Below, in pieces: positions 8,323-16,395 of a stretch of 64,000 nucleotides of DNA. A program made the translations under genes and the position numbers. How positions within the stretch are numbered: position 1 is the first letter of the stretch; each line of letters opens with the position of its first letter. The stretch comes from MGBC120314 sp051880495 (GTDB lineage Bacteria > Bacillota > Clostridia > Lachnospirales > Lachnospiraceae), in contig JBJEOB010000164.1 of NCBI GenBank assembly GCA_051880495.1, forward strand, positions 30,352-94,351. The letters run 5' to 3'. A model generated the notes under the pieces. The model saw nothing but the letters and a program-made list of their open reading frames with translations, made no database searches and was not told where the DNA came from.

Positions 8323-8356
8323 AAATTAGTTAAATATTTATCTGGAGGTAGTTTTT

Positions 8357-8512
8357 ATGGTAATGTTAAACGCATTGGCAAATGATTTGATATTTGAAAT
8401 AATTAGATTTGTTATTTTGGGTGCGTGCATGGTTATGGGCGTACTTGTCGGCAAGAAATTAAGAGAAGCGTCAAATGCCAAAAAGACTGCAAAAGACACA
8501 CAGGAAGTTTAG
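8357..8512 (+). CDS. Small single-span membrane protein (51 aa), unknown function
   Basis: An ATG with a strong SD (CTGGAGG at 8342-8348) opens a 51-codon frame starting MVMLNALANDLIFEIIR. One hydrophobic span (FVILGACMVMGVLVG, about residues 18-32) is followed by a basic, polar tail rich in lysine and alanine. The stop at 8510-8512 is next to the alaS SD, and the promoter at 8294-8322 serves both, so it is cotranscribed with alaS. The SD, the promoter and the clean N-out or N-in single-span layout support a real gene. I do not recognise the family. Confidence 0.75.
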   Translation: MVMLNALANDLIFEIIRFVILGACMVMGVLVGKKLREASNAKKTAKDTQEV

Positions 8513-8524
8513 GAGGATATAATC

Positions 8525-11179
8525 GTGAAGAACTACGGAGTGAATGACCTTAGAAGGATGTATCTTGATTTCTTTGAAAGCAAGGGTCATTTAAAAATGA
8601 AGAGTTTTTCTCTTGTTCCACATAATGACAAGAGTTTATTATTAATTAATTCAGGTATGGCACCACTTAAGCCATATTTTACCGGTCAGGAAATTCCACC
8701 AAGAAGACGTGTGACAACATGTCAGAAGTGTATTCGTACGGGTGACCTTGAGAATGTCGGAAAAACAGCAAGACATGGTACATTTTTTGAAATGCTTGGT
8801 AATTTTTCTTTTGGAGATTATTTCAAGCACGAAGCTATTGCATGGTCATGGGAATTTTTGACGAAAGTAGTTGGACTTGATGAGAACCGTTTATATCCGT
8901 CCATTTATGAAAATGATGACGAAGCATTTGAAATCTGGAATAAGGAGATAGGAATTGCTCCGGAGAGAATTTTCAGATTTGGTAAGGCAGATAATTTCTG
9001 GGAGCATGGTTCAGGTCCTTGTGGCCCATGTTCAGAGATTTATTATGACCGAGGCGAAAAGTACGGCTGTGGAAAGCCGGATTGTACGGTAGGTTGTGAC
9101 TGTGATCGTTATATGGAAATCTGGAACAACGTATTTACACAGTTTGACAACGACGGCAATAATAACTATACAGAACTTACGCAGAAAAACATTGATACAG
9201 GAATGGGTCTTGAAAGACTTGCAGTAGTTGTTCAGGATGTTGATTCTATTTTTGATGTAGATACTATTTATGCCTTAAGAAGCAGAGTATGCGAACTTGC
9301 GGGTGTTAATTACAAAGATGATGCTGATGTTGACGTTTCAATCAGAATTATTACTGACCATATTCGTTCAGCTACATTTATGATTTCAGATGGTATTATG
9401 CCATCCAACGAAGGCCGTGGATATGTACTTCGTCGTATTATCCGCCGTGCAGCAAGACAGGGCAGGAAGCTAGGTATCGAAGGAGTATTCCTTGCAGAAC
9501 TTTCTAAGACCGTTATTGAAGGCTCTAAAGATGGCTATCCTGAGCTTGATGAGAAGAAGGAATTTATTTTCAAGGTTCTCACACAGGAAGAGAATCAGTT
9601 CAATAAGACTATTGACCAGGGACTTTCAATTCTTTATGAATTGGAAGAAAAGCTTGTTGCAGATGGCACAAAGGAGCTTTCAGGTGCAGATGCATTTAAG
9701 TTATATGATACTTACGGATTCCCTCTTGACCTTACAAAGGAAATTCTTGAAGAAAAAAATCTTACCGTAGATGAAGAGGGCTTTAAGGCTGCCATGCAGG
9801 AGCAGAAGGTTAAGGCAAGAAGTGCCAGAAAGACCACATCATACATGGGTGCAGATGCTACTATCTGGGATACATTTGATCTTTCAGTTACATCTGAATT
9901 TGTAGGATATGACAAGACTGAATTAGAGCAGAAGATTACTGCAATGGCTGTTAATACAGAGGATGGTTCTGAATTTGCTGAGGCACTCTCAGAAGGCCAG
10001 AACGGTACAATTGTTGTTGCAAAGACTCCATTCTACGCTACAATGGGTGGACAGGTTGGTGATACAGGTGTTATCACAACAGCTGACGGAGAATTCAAGG
10101 TTATTGCTACCGAAAAGTTAACAGGTAACCGTATCGGACATATCGGATATGTTACCAAGGGTATGATTTTAAATGGTTCAACGGCTGTTCTTAAGGTTGA
10201 TAAAGAAAACAGATTATCAACATGCCGTAACCATTCAGCAACACATCTTCTACAGAAGGCACTTCGTGATACTCTCGGTTCGCATGTTGAACAGGCCGGT
10301 TCATATCAGGACACTGAAAGAACAAGATTTGATTTCAGCCATTTTGCAGCATTAACACCTGAAGAACTTGCTAAGGTTGAAAAGATAGTTAATGATAAGA
10401 TTGCTGAAGATATCAAGGTAGATACAGCAGTAATGACAGTTGACGAAGCTAAGAAAACAGGTGCAATGGCACTTTTTGGTGAGAAATATGGTGAAACTGT
10501 ACGAGTTGTATCAATGGGTGATTTTTCAAAGGAGTTCTGTGGTGGTACACATGTAGGACATACCGGAGAAATACAGTCGTTCAAGATTTTATCAGAAGTA
10601 TCAGCTGCGGCAGGTATTCGTCGTATTGAGGCAATTACAGGTGCCAATGTTACAGCTTACTATAACAATCTTGAAAAGGAATTAAATGAAGCAGCCAGGG
10701 CAGCTAAATCAGATGTTGCCGGTCTTGTAAAGAAGATTGAGGCAATGCAGGCAGAAATCAAGTCATTATCTTCTGAGAATGAGAGCCTTAAGTCAAAGCT
10801 TGCAAGTAATTCAGCCAAAGATGCATTATCTGATGCCAAAGATATCGGTGGAATTAAATTCCTTGCAACAAGTGTTGCAGATGCTGACATGAATTCCCTT
10901 CGTAACCTTGGCGATTCATTTAAGGAAAAGCTTGGAGAATCAGTTATTGTACTTGCATCAGCTCAGGGCGCTGATAAGGTTAATCTGATTGTTATGGCTA
11001 CAGATGGTGCCATGGCTAAGGGTGCTCATGCAGGCAACATTATTAAACAGGCAGCCGCACTTGTTGGTGGTGGCGGCGGCGGTCGTCCTAATATGGCACA
11101 GGCAGGCGGTAAAAATGCTGCCGGAATCGATGCTGCATTAGAAAAGGCATTTGAAGTGCTTAAAGAACAGATTGGATAA
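8525..11179 (+). CDS. alaS: Alanyl-tRNA synthetase
   Basis: Charges tRNA-Ala and edits mischarged serine and glycine. The 884-residue protein has the full domain order: the class II catalytic core from the N-terminus (KGHLKMKSFSLVPHNDKSLL, motif 3 region GMGLERLA), the editing domain with H570-SAT-H574 and C672-GGTH-676, and the DHHA1/C-Ala domain ending in the glycine run GGGGGGRPNMAQAGG. The start is a GTG at 8525 with AGGAGG at 8511-8516. The CxC-type zinc segment CGKPDCTVGCDCDR is an insertion typical of clostridial AlaS. Read-through into rpsU is possible because I see no strong terminator. Confidence 0.98.
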   Translation: MKNYGVNDLRRMYLDFFESKGHLKMKSFSLVPHNDKSLLLINSGMAPLKPYFTGQEIPPRRRVTTCQKCIRTGDLENVGKTARHGTFFEMLGNFSFGDYFKHEAIAWSWEFLTKVVGLDENRLYPSIYENDDEAFEIWNKEIGIAPERIFRFGKADNFWEHGSGPCGPCSEIYYDRGEKYGCGKPDCTVGCDCDRYMEIWNNVFTQFDNDGNNNYTELTQKNIDTGMGLERLAVVVQDVDSIFDVDTIYALRSRVCELAGVNYKDDADVDVSIRIITDHIRSATFMISDGIMPSNEGRGYVLRRIIRRAARQGRKLGIEGVFLAELSKTVIEGSKDGYPELDEKKEFIFKVLTQEENQFNKTIDQGLSILYELEEKLVADGTKELSGADAFKLYDTYGFPLDLTKEILEEKNLTVDEEGFKAAMQEQKVKARSARKTTSYMGADATIWDTFDLSVTSEFVGYDKTELEQKITAMAVNTEDGSEFAEALSEGQNGTIVVAKTPFYATMGGQVGDTGVITTADGEFKVIATEKLTGNRIGHIGYVTKGMILNGSTAVLKVDKENRLSTCRNHSATHLLQKALRDTLGSHVEQAGSYQDTERTRFDFSHFAALTPEELAKVEKIVNDKIAEDIKVDTAVMTVDEAKKTGAMALFGEKYGETVRVVSMGDFSKEFCGGTHVGHTGEIQSFKILSEVSAAAGIRRIEAITGANVTAYYNNLEKELNEAARAAKSDVAGLVKKIEAMQAEIKSLSSENESLKSKLASNSAKDALSDAKDIGGIKFLATSVADADMNSLRNLGDSFKEKLGESVIVLASAQGADKVNLIVMATDGAMAKGAHAGNIIKQAAALVGGGGGGRPNMAQAGGKNAAGIDAALEKAFEVLKEQIG

Positions 11180-11199
11180 ATAATTTACAAAAAAAGGTA

Positions 11200-11227
11200 T
11201 TGACGAATCAGTATTTTATGATATAAT
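11200..11227 (+). promoter_or_regulatory. Putative sigma-A promoter of rpsU
   Basis: TTGACG (11200-11205), 16 bases, TATAAT (11222-11227), just after alaS. The leader of about 55 bases includes a small hairpin, ATCCTT with AAGGGT, that touches the rpsU SD. Confidence 0.7.
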
Positions 11228-11288
11228 TTCTTTTGTGTGATTTAAAGGGTCTACACAATCCTTATATAGAAGGGTGGTCAGGAAGAAT

Positions 11289-11465
11289 ATGTCAAATGTC
11301 ATCGTTAAAGACAATGAGACTTTAGATAGCGCTTTACGTAGATTTAAGAGAAACTGTGCAAAAGCAGGCATTCAGCAGGAAATTCGTAAAAGAGAGCATT
11401 ACGAGAAGCCAAGCGTAAGACGTAAGAAGAAGTCTGAAGCAGCAAGAAAAAGAAAATTTAACTAA
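11289..11465 (+). CDS. rpsU: 30S ribosomal protein S21
   Basis: Small basic subunit protein of the 30S ribosome, 58 residues, the usual length. The sequence starts MSNVIVKDNETLDSALRRFK and ends in the lysine/arginine-rich RRKKKSEAARKRKF tail. I chose the ATG at 11289 because the SD AAGGGTGG (11270-11277) is placed for it; a GTG at 11274 lies inside that SD and would add MVRKN. It has its own promoter and a strong terminator, so it is a single-gene unit. In Firmicutes rpsU often lies near yqeY; here it is followed by the yqfC sporulation operon. Confidence 0.97.
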   Translation: MSNVIVKDNETLDSALRRFKRNCAKAGIQQEIRKREHYEKPSVRRKKKSEAARKRKFN

Positions 11466-11474
11466 TTGATTTTA

Positions 11475-11508
11475 TACAGCCGGTAGTTTTACCGGCTGTA
11501 ATTTTTTT
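11475..11508 (+). terminator. Rho-independent terminator of rpsU
   Basis: TACAGCCGGTA (11475-11485) and TACCGGCTGTA (11490-11500) form a perfect 11-bp stem with loop GTTT, followed by seven T residues. Confidence 0.95.
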
Positions 11509-11518
11509 GCCTAAAAGG

Positions 11519-11546
11519 ATATTTATATAATAAATAAGCATATAAT
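11519..11546 (+). promoter_or_regulatory. Putative sigma-E promoter of yqfC-yqfD
   Basis: ATATT (11519-11523), 15 bases, CATATAAT (11539-11546). This matches the arrangement before spoIVA base for base except one position of the -10. yqfC and yqfD are sigma-E-dependent in Bacillus, which supports the reading. Expected start is near 11554. Confidence 0.6.
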
Positions 11547-11579
11547 TGAATTAAGATGCAGGTATAGGGGAGAAATATT

Positions 11580-11840
11580 TTGAGTATAAGCAGGACCTTA
11601 CATCTGCCTGAGGATGTTGTTAAAAAGTATTCAATTATAAATATTTTGGGCAATCATACGATGGTGATTGAGAATTTTAAGGCAATTATGGAATATAGAA
11701 GTGACTACATAAAAATAAAGGCAAAAGATAAAATAATATCAGTATATGGCACGAAAATAATCATAGAATACTATAATACAGAAGAAATCAAGATTTCGGG
11801 CAATATGAACCAGATTTTTTTCGAGGTATCAGGTGACTAG
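11580..11840 (+). CDS. yqfC: Sporulation protein YqfC (YabP/YqfC family)
   Basis: An 86-residue protein of the YabP/YqfC family, made in the mother cell during sporulation in Bacillus; its molecular role is unknown. The family core is visible as ILGNHTMVIENFKAIMEY followed by a run of short beta strands and the C-terminal GNMNQIFFE. The start is TTG at 11580 with AGGGGAGA about 8 bases upstream; no ATG gives a complete family match. yqfD overlaps its 3' end by 8 bases, indicating translational coupling. The order yqfC-yqfD-phoH-ybeY is the usual Firmicutes order. Confidence 0.88.
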   Translation: MSISRTLHLPEDVVKKYSIINILGNHTMVIENFKAIMEYRSDYIKIKAKDKIISVYGTKIIIEYYNTEEIKISGNMNQIFFEVSGD

Positions 11841-13056
11841 TGTTATTAATTATTTTAAGGGCGTTTTAATTATATGTTTATATAGTTCAGCAAGGGAGCG
11901 TTTTTTTAACATTTGTAATGCCAATAAGATAGAGATATGGGGATTACATAACGAAGGAGATAAGTGTTATTTTAACTTATATGCCAGGGATTATTTTAAA
12001 TTAAAAAGTATATTAAAAAAAACGGGATCCAGAGTCAAAATCGTTAAAAAGAGCGGGTTGCCGTTTGTTTTATTTCGCTACAGAAAACACAATTGTTTTC
12101 TTGCAGGTATTTATTTATCGCTTATTTTGATATATTCGATATCTTTATTTGTTTGGGACATCAGAATTGTGGGAAATATAATGATAACGGATGATGTGTT
12201 AATGGATGCACTAAATTCTTTTGGAATCAAACATGGCATGCTTATTAAAAATATTTCCTGTGATGAGACAGAAAAATATCTGAGAAACAATTTTGATGAC
12301 CTGACATGGGTATCTGTGGAAATAAATGGAACACGTCTTGTTATCTATGTTAAGGAAAACGATGAAGATTATATTGTCTCCGAAAAATATACACAATGCA
12401 ATCTCATAGCATCAAAATCCGGTGTAATTAAATCAATAATAACAAGAAGCGGTACTCCGATGGTTAAATCCGGGGATGAGGTGTCTGAAGGTGACATCCT
12501 TGTAAGTGGAATTGTAAATGTTTATGATGATTACGGAACTGTTTTATCTTCTAAACAGGTTGCAGCCGATGCTGATATACTTATAGAGACGGATTATGAA
12601 TATAATGATAAACTTGATTCCAGATATAATTATAAATTACTGACCGGTAAAAGCAGAAAAAATTATTATGTTGAAGTATTCGGAAAGATATTTCAACTGG
12701 GATTTTCAAATGATTTTGAATATAGTGACTGTATAACAAATGATAATCAGTTAAAGTTGAATGATAATTTTTATATGCCGGTTCATTTCGGTACTATTGA
12801 GTATGATGAATACAAGAAAGAAAATGCCAGATATACTGAATCTGAGGCAAAAGTGATATTAGATTCAAACCTTGAGTATTTTTTAAAGGTTTTAGGTGAA
12901 AAAGGAGTGCAAATAATTTCAAAAGATGTTAAAATGTATAAAGATGTATATTCATTTACATATAGTGGTAAGATTCATGTCTTGGAAAACGCTTATATCA
13001 GGGCTGATATAAATGAGACAGAAGAAAGTATAGGAGAATTGAATGAGCGTAATTGA
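11833..13056 (+). CDS. yqfD: Sporulation protein YqfD
   Basis: A 407-residue membrane protein required for sporulation in Bacillus, where loss blocks at stage IV. The N-terminal region carries the conserved NANKIEIWGLH-type segment. A single hydrophobic span (YLSLILIYSISLFVW) near residue 100 is followed by the family hallmark DIRIVGN and a large extracytoplasmic part with GVIKSIITRSGTPMVKSGDEV. The GTG at 11833 overlaps yqfC. The gene overlaps phoH by 14 bases. The 3' part is rich in AAA and GAT codons but does not differ from its neighbours. Confidence 0.92.
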   Translation: MTSVINYFKGVLIICLYSSARERFFNICNANKIEIWGLHNEGDKCYFNLYARDYFKLKSILKKTGSRVKIVKKSGLPFVLFRYRKHNCFLAGIYLSLILIYSISLFVWDIRIVGNIMITDDVLMDALNSFGIKHGMLIKNISCDETEKYLRNNFDDLTWVSVEINGTRLVIYVKENDEDYIVSEKYTQCNLIASKSGVIKSIITRSGTPMVKSGDEVSEGDILVSGIVNVYDDYGTVLSSKQVAADADILIETDYEYNDKLDSRYNYKLLTGKSRKNYYVEVFGKIFQLGFSNDFEYSDCITNDNQLKLNDNFYMPVHFGTIEYDEYKKENARYTESEAKVILDSNLEYFLKVLGEKGVQIISKDVKMYKDVYSFTYSGKIHVLENAYIRADINETEESIGELNERN

Positions 13057-14053
13057 AGAACTTATAGAGATTCCTGCAGTTCATGAAAGAAATGTATTCG
13101 GACAATTTGATGAATATGTTAAAAAAATTGAACGTGCATTTCATGTGACATTAATTGAGAGAGATTCCAGGTTAAAGATTATTGGCAATGAGGTTTCGGT
13201 AAAGAGAGCAAAAAGCGTTTTTGAATCACTTTTTGAGCTTTCTAAACGTGGTAATGCAATTACAGAACAAAATGTAGATTATGCTATTTCGCTGACAATG
13301 GAAGAAAAAAGTGATGCACTGGTAGAACTTGATGGTGATATTATCTGCAGAACTATGGCAGGAAAGCCTATAAAGCCCAAAACATTAGGACAGAAGGATT
13401 ATGTTGATGCAATAAGGGATAAGATGATAGTATTTGGCCTTGGACCTGCCGGTACAGGTAAGACATATCTTGCGATGGCAATGGCGATAAATGCTTTCCG
13501 GGCTGATGAAGTCAGCAGAATTATTTTGACAAGACCTGCAATTGAGGCAGGTGAGAAGCTTGGATTCCTTCCCGGAGATCTGCAAAGCAAGGTCGATCCG
13601 TATTTAAGACCGTTATATGATGCGCTTTATCAGATTATGGGAGCAGAGAATTTTACGAATAATATGGAAAAAGGACTTATAGAGGTAGCGCCTCTGGCAT
13701 ATATGAGAGGACGTACTCTTGACAATGCATTTATAATTCTTGATGAGGCACAGAATACAACGCCGGCACAGATGAAAATGTTTCTGACAAGAATCGGTTT
13801 TGGTTCCAAGGTTGTTGTAACCGGTGACCTGACACAGAAGGATTTACCTGTAGATGCTGTTTCGGGACTTGATGTTGCGTTAAAAGTGCTTTCTAAGGTT
13901 GATGAAATCGGCATCTGCCGTCTTACCAACCAGGATGTTGTCCGTCATCCTCTGGTTCAGAAAATTGTCAAAGCATATGAAGAATACGAAGAAAAGACTT
14001 CTAAGAAGAACACTTCAAATAATAAGAATAATTCGCGAAGGAGGAAGGATTAG
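13043..14053 (+). CDS. phoH: PhoH family ATPase
   Basis: A cytoplasmic PhoH-type P-loop ATPase, often linked with RNA metabolism and ribosome quality control because it is nearly always beside ybeY. The N-terminal half is a KH-like region (residues 20-100). Walker A GPAGTGKT is at 134-141 and Walker B IILDEAQN near 235, followed by the conserved RIGFGSKVVVTGD segment. The C-terminal 25 residues are lysine- and asparagine-rich. The start at 13043 overlaps yqfD and has AGGAG upstream (TATAGGAGAATTG). Its stop overlaps the ybeY start. Confidence 0.94.
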   Translation: MSVIEELIEIPAVHERNVFGQFDEYVKKIERAFHVTLIERDSRLKIIGNEVSVKRAKSVFESLFELSKRGNAITEQNVDYAISLTMEEKSDALVELDGDIICRTMAGKPIKPKTLGQKDYVDAIRDKMIVFGLGPAGTGKTYLAMAMAINAFRADEVSRIILTRPAIEAGEKLGFLPGDLQSKVDPYLRPLYDALYQIMGAENFTNNMEKGLIEVAPLAYMRGRTLDNAFIILDEAQNTTPAQMKMFLTRIGFGSKVVVTGDLTQKDLPVDAVSGLDVALKVLSKVDEIGICRLTNQDVVRHPLVQKIVKAYEEYEEKTSKKNTSNNKNNSRRRKD

Positions 14054-14550
14054 TGACTATATCATTTGATTATGAAACTGATTTAAGGCCTGATGCAGAT
14101 TATGAAGCTGTTGTTAAAGCCGTTATTGAAATGGCGATGGACTATGAAAAGTGTCCGTATGAGGCTGAGGTCAATGTTTTGCTGACTGACAACTCAGGGA
14201 TTCATGAAATCAATAAGGAATGCAGAAATATTGATGCGCCTACAGATGTGTTGTCGTTTCCGATGCTTGAATACGACAGCCCTTCTGATTTTAGTTTCCT
14301 TGAAAATGGCGGGACAGATTATTTTAACCCTGAGACCGGTGAACTGATTTTAGGCGATATTGTTCTTTCAGTAGACAAAATAAAAGAACAGGCTTATAAT
14401 TATGGACATGCAGAAAAAAGAGAATTGGCTTTTCTTGTTGCACACAGTATGCTTCATTTATTCGGATATGACCACATGACTGAGGATGATGCTTCTGTAA
14501 TGGAGGAAAAGCAAAATGATATCTTAAATAAGTTAAATATAAGGAGATAG
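14053..14550 (+). CDS. ybeY: rRNA maturation endoribonuclease YbeY
   Basis: Zinc-dependent single-strand endoribonuclease acting in 16S rRNA maturation and ribosome quality control. The three metal-binding histidines are in the HxxxHxxxxxH motif at H131, H135 and H141 (HSMLHLFGYDH). The NVLLTDNSGIHEINKECRNIDAPTDVLSFP segment is typical of the family. The 165-residue length is normal. Start is a GTG at 14053 overlapping the phoH stop, with GGAGGAAGG upstream. A MEEKQNDIL segment follows the catalytic motif as in other YbeY proteins. Confidence 0.96.
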   Translation: MTISFDYETDLRPDADYEAVVKAVIEMAMDYEKCPYEAEVNVLLTDNSGIHEINKECRNIDAPTDVLSFPMLEYDSPSDFSFLENGGTDYFNPETGELILGDIVLSVDKIKEQAYNYGHAEKRELAFLVAHSMLHLFGYDHMTEDDASVMEEKQNDILNKLNIRR

Positions 14551-14554
14551 GTAA

Positions 14555-15652
14555 ATGAAATTAAAGTATTTTATTGTTCCAATGCTTGCTGCGGTAGTTC
14601 TGGCAGGATGTGGAGACAAAGAAGCAAACAGTCCGATTGGTGACCCGGTTACGACAACTGCTGCAGAACAGACAACTGCAGCAACTGAAGCAGCAACTGA
14701 AGCACCTACAAGTGGCGAACCTGTACTTTCCAAGGAAGGTATGGTCAGAAGCATTTTAACGGGTGAATGGGTACCTGAGGAGGTTGGAAACAGAAGACCT
14801 TTTGCAATTATGATTAACAATATCGAGGATGCAGACCCACAGTCAGGAATCGACCGTGCAGAGATTATTTATGAAGCATATGTTGAGTCTAACATAACAC
14901 GTCTTATGATGATTTTGCAGGATTATGACGATATGGACAAGATTGGTCCTGTAAGAAGCTGCCGTGAGTTCTATGTATATTTTGCAAAAGAATTTGATGC
15001 AATTTATATTCATTTCGGTTTCTCGCCTTTAGCAGCTAATCTTCTTGCTGATTCTAATGTTCAGGCTTTAGACGGTATGAAGGGATGGTGCAGTTTCTAT
15101 CGTACAACGGACCGTGTAGCACCTCATAATGCTTATACAACAACTGAGGGTATACTTGGAAGTGTTGATGTTAAAAAATGGGACACTACCTTGGCTGATA
15201 ATTTTGAAGGACCGTTAAAGTTTACACAGTATGATGATGTAGAGATTCGCTTTGATGATGCTTATAACTGTACCAAGTTCAAGCCTGGTTTCCAGAGAAA
15301 TAAGCCGGAGCTTATCTATAACGAGTCAGACGGACTTTACTACAGAAACCAGTATGGAAGGGCACACTGCGACATGGAGAGTGGCAAGCAGTTAGCCTTC
15401 AAGAATATTCTTGTTAAGTTTGTAAATGGTACAAGATATGAGAATGGTACACCAATTCTTGAACTGACAGGAACAGGTTCAGGTTACTATGCAACAAATG
15501 GTAAGATTATTCAGGTTACATGGAAAAAGGATACTCAGTTTGGGCCTACAAAGTATTACTATCTTGATGGAACAGAAATTGAACTTAATCAGGGCAAAAC
15601 ATATATTGCAGTTATCATGAACGATAATTTTGGTGATGTTTCATTTGAATAA
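14555..15652 (+). CDS. DUF3048 lipoprotein (YerB-like)
   Basis: A 365-residue secreted lipoprotein. The signal peptide ends in LAGC with the lipidated cysteine at residue 19. A threonine/alanine/glutamate-rich linker (residues 35-53) follows, then the DUF3048 domain: RPFAIMINNIEDADPQSGIDRAEIIYE and the GPVRSCREFY segment. The C-terminal domain ends with the GKTYIAVI conserved strand. YerB of Bacillus is the named relative; its biochemical role is unknown. It follows ybeY after 4 bases with SD AGGAG and is cotranscribed with it. A role in the envelope is inferred only from lipidation. Confidence 0.87.
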   Translation: MKLKYFIVPMLAAVVLAGCGDKEANSPIGDPVTTTAAEQTTAATEAATEAPTSGEPVLSKEGMVRSILTGEWVPEEVGNRRPFAIMINNIEDADPQSGIDRAEIIYEAYVESNITRLMMILQDYDDMDKIGPVRSCREFYVYFAKEFDAIYIHFGFSPLAANLLADSNVQALDGMKGWCSFYRTTDRVAPHNAYTTTEGILGSVDVKKWDTTLADNFEGPLKFTQYDDVEIRFDDAYNCTKFKPGFQRNKPELIYNESDGLYYRNQYGRAHCDMESGKQLAFKNILVKFVNGTRYENGTPILELTGTGSGYYATNGKIIQVTWKKDTQFGPTKYYYLDGTEIELNQGKTYIAVIMNDNFGDVSFE

Positions 15653-15674
15653 ACTGAATAATATATAATATTCT

Positions 15675-15734
15675 GGCAGATAATATATACAGGAAAGGAA
15701 TGTGAAAGCATGAGAAGACTGTATGTTATCTGCC
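15675..15734 (+). promoter_or_regulatory. Long hairpin enclosing the start of the BofC-like gene
   Basis: GGCAGATAA (15675-15683) pairs with TTATCTGCC (15726-15734), and TACAG (15688-15692) with CTGTA (15719-15723), with an internal loop between them. The SD AGGAAAGGAA and the ATG at 15710 lie in the loop. The right arm is inside codons 4-9. TATAAT at 15664-15669 could be the -10 of a promoter whose RNA would still contain the hairpin. Confidence 0.5.
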
Positions 15735-16327
15735 TTCTTTTTATTCTGGCAGCATCTGTATTTTATTTAAGTTATGATTTTTCGAAAGAAAATATGGGAA
15801 AAAAAGATTATGTCATGATTGAAGATTATACTGACAGCCCTAATGAAATATTGGAGAATACACCTAAAACAGCGTTTGAGGAGAGCAGAATCAATAATCT
15901 GACAACAATCAAGATGCAGATTAACGACCTGAATACAGATTCATTTGAAGAATTTAAAATAAACACACCTGTAGAATTTTTGGAGTTTACGAAATCAGAC
16001 CTGCTTAAATATTTAGATGAATATTTAAAAAATCCCGATAAGGAGGATAAAGACAGAGGACTTATCGAGTTTGAAATGGTAAAATTCTCAAACAAAGAGG
16101 TTGTAATCAGGAAAACATATAAATCAGAGGATAACTCTGACAAATATATTGCGGTTTTGGAAAACGGATATGTTACAATTTATCATGAAGACGGAAAGAC
16201 AATATACGATTATACAGATATACCGGAGGCTAAACTGCCGGCAGATATCGTAAAATCAATGGACAATGGCATTATTTTTGACAATATAAGTAAATTATAT
16301 GAATTCCTTGAAACTTATAGCAGCTAG
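15710..16327 (+). CDS. Membrane-anchored protein with BofC-like C-terminus
   Basis: A 205-residue protein with one N-terminal membrane segment (about residues 4-22) and an extracytoplasmic remainder. The last 60 residues (NGYVTIYHEDGKTIYD, then LPADIVKSMDNGIIF and YEFLETYSS) resemble the C-terminal domain of BofC, a forespore regulator of the SpoIVB protease. The resemblance is in pattern only: a bare strand pair, a PADI turn, and an LE-type helix ending. The SD is AGGAAAGG. Its place directly after a YerB-like lipoprotein and sporulation genes fits an envelope or sporulation role, but function is not established. Confidence 0.6.
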   Translation: MRRLYVICLLFILAASVFYLSYDFSKENMGKKDYVMIEDYTDSPNEILENTPKTAFEESRINNLTTIKMQINDLNTDSFEEFKINTPVEFLEFTKSDLLKYLDEYLKNPDKEDKDRGLIEFEMVKFSNKEVVIRKTYKSEDNSDKYIAVLENGYVTIYHEDGKTIYDYTDIPEAKLPADIVKSMDNGIIFDNISKLYEFLETYSS

Positions 16328-16330
16328 TTC

Positions 16331-16381
16331 TTGCATATTTTCCTAAAAAATATTAAAATATTAGAATAATGTTTTTTGGAA
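16331..16381 (+). promoter_or_regulatory. Promoter and SD-hiding repeat before the BaiN-like gene
   Basis: TTGCAT (16331-16336), 17 bases, TAAAAT (16354-16359) predicts a start near 16366. TTCCTAAAAAA (16340-16350) pairs with TTTTTTGGAA (16372-16381), 10 bp with one bulged T, covering the start of the SD GGAAGGAA. The left arm lies wholly in the promoter spacer. The stem is AT-rich and the weakest of the well-supported examples. Confidence 0.5.
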
Positions 16382-16395
16382 GGAATAATGGCATT

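Noticed and set aside
8294..8348. Sixth read-through shield before the small membrane gene
   Set aside because: AATATTT/AAATATT plus AGAT/ATCT can pair, but the stem is AT-only with an unequal internal loop and stops before the SD, so it is too weak to count.
8291..8524. T-box leader before alaS
   Set aside because: No T-box bulge or antiterminator motif is seen; the space is filled by a promoter and the small gene.
11251..11274. Autoregulatory leader of rpsU
   Set aside because: The hairpin is only 6 bp with a G-U pair and touches the SD edge; this may be chance.
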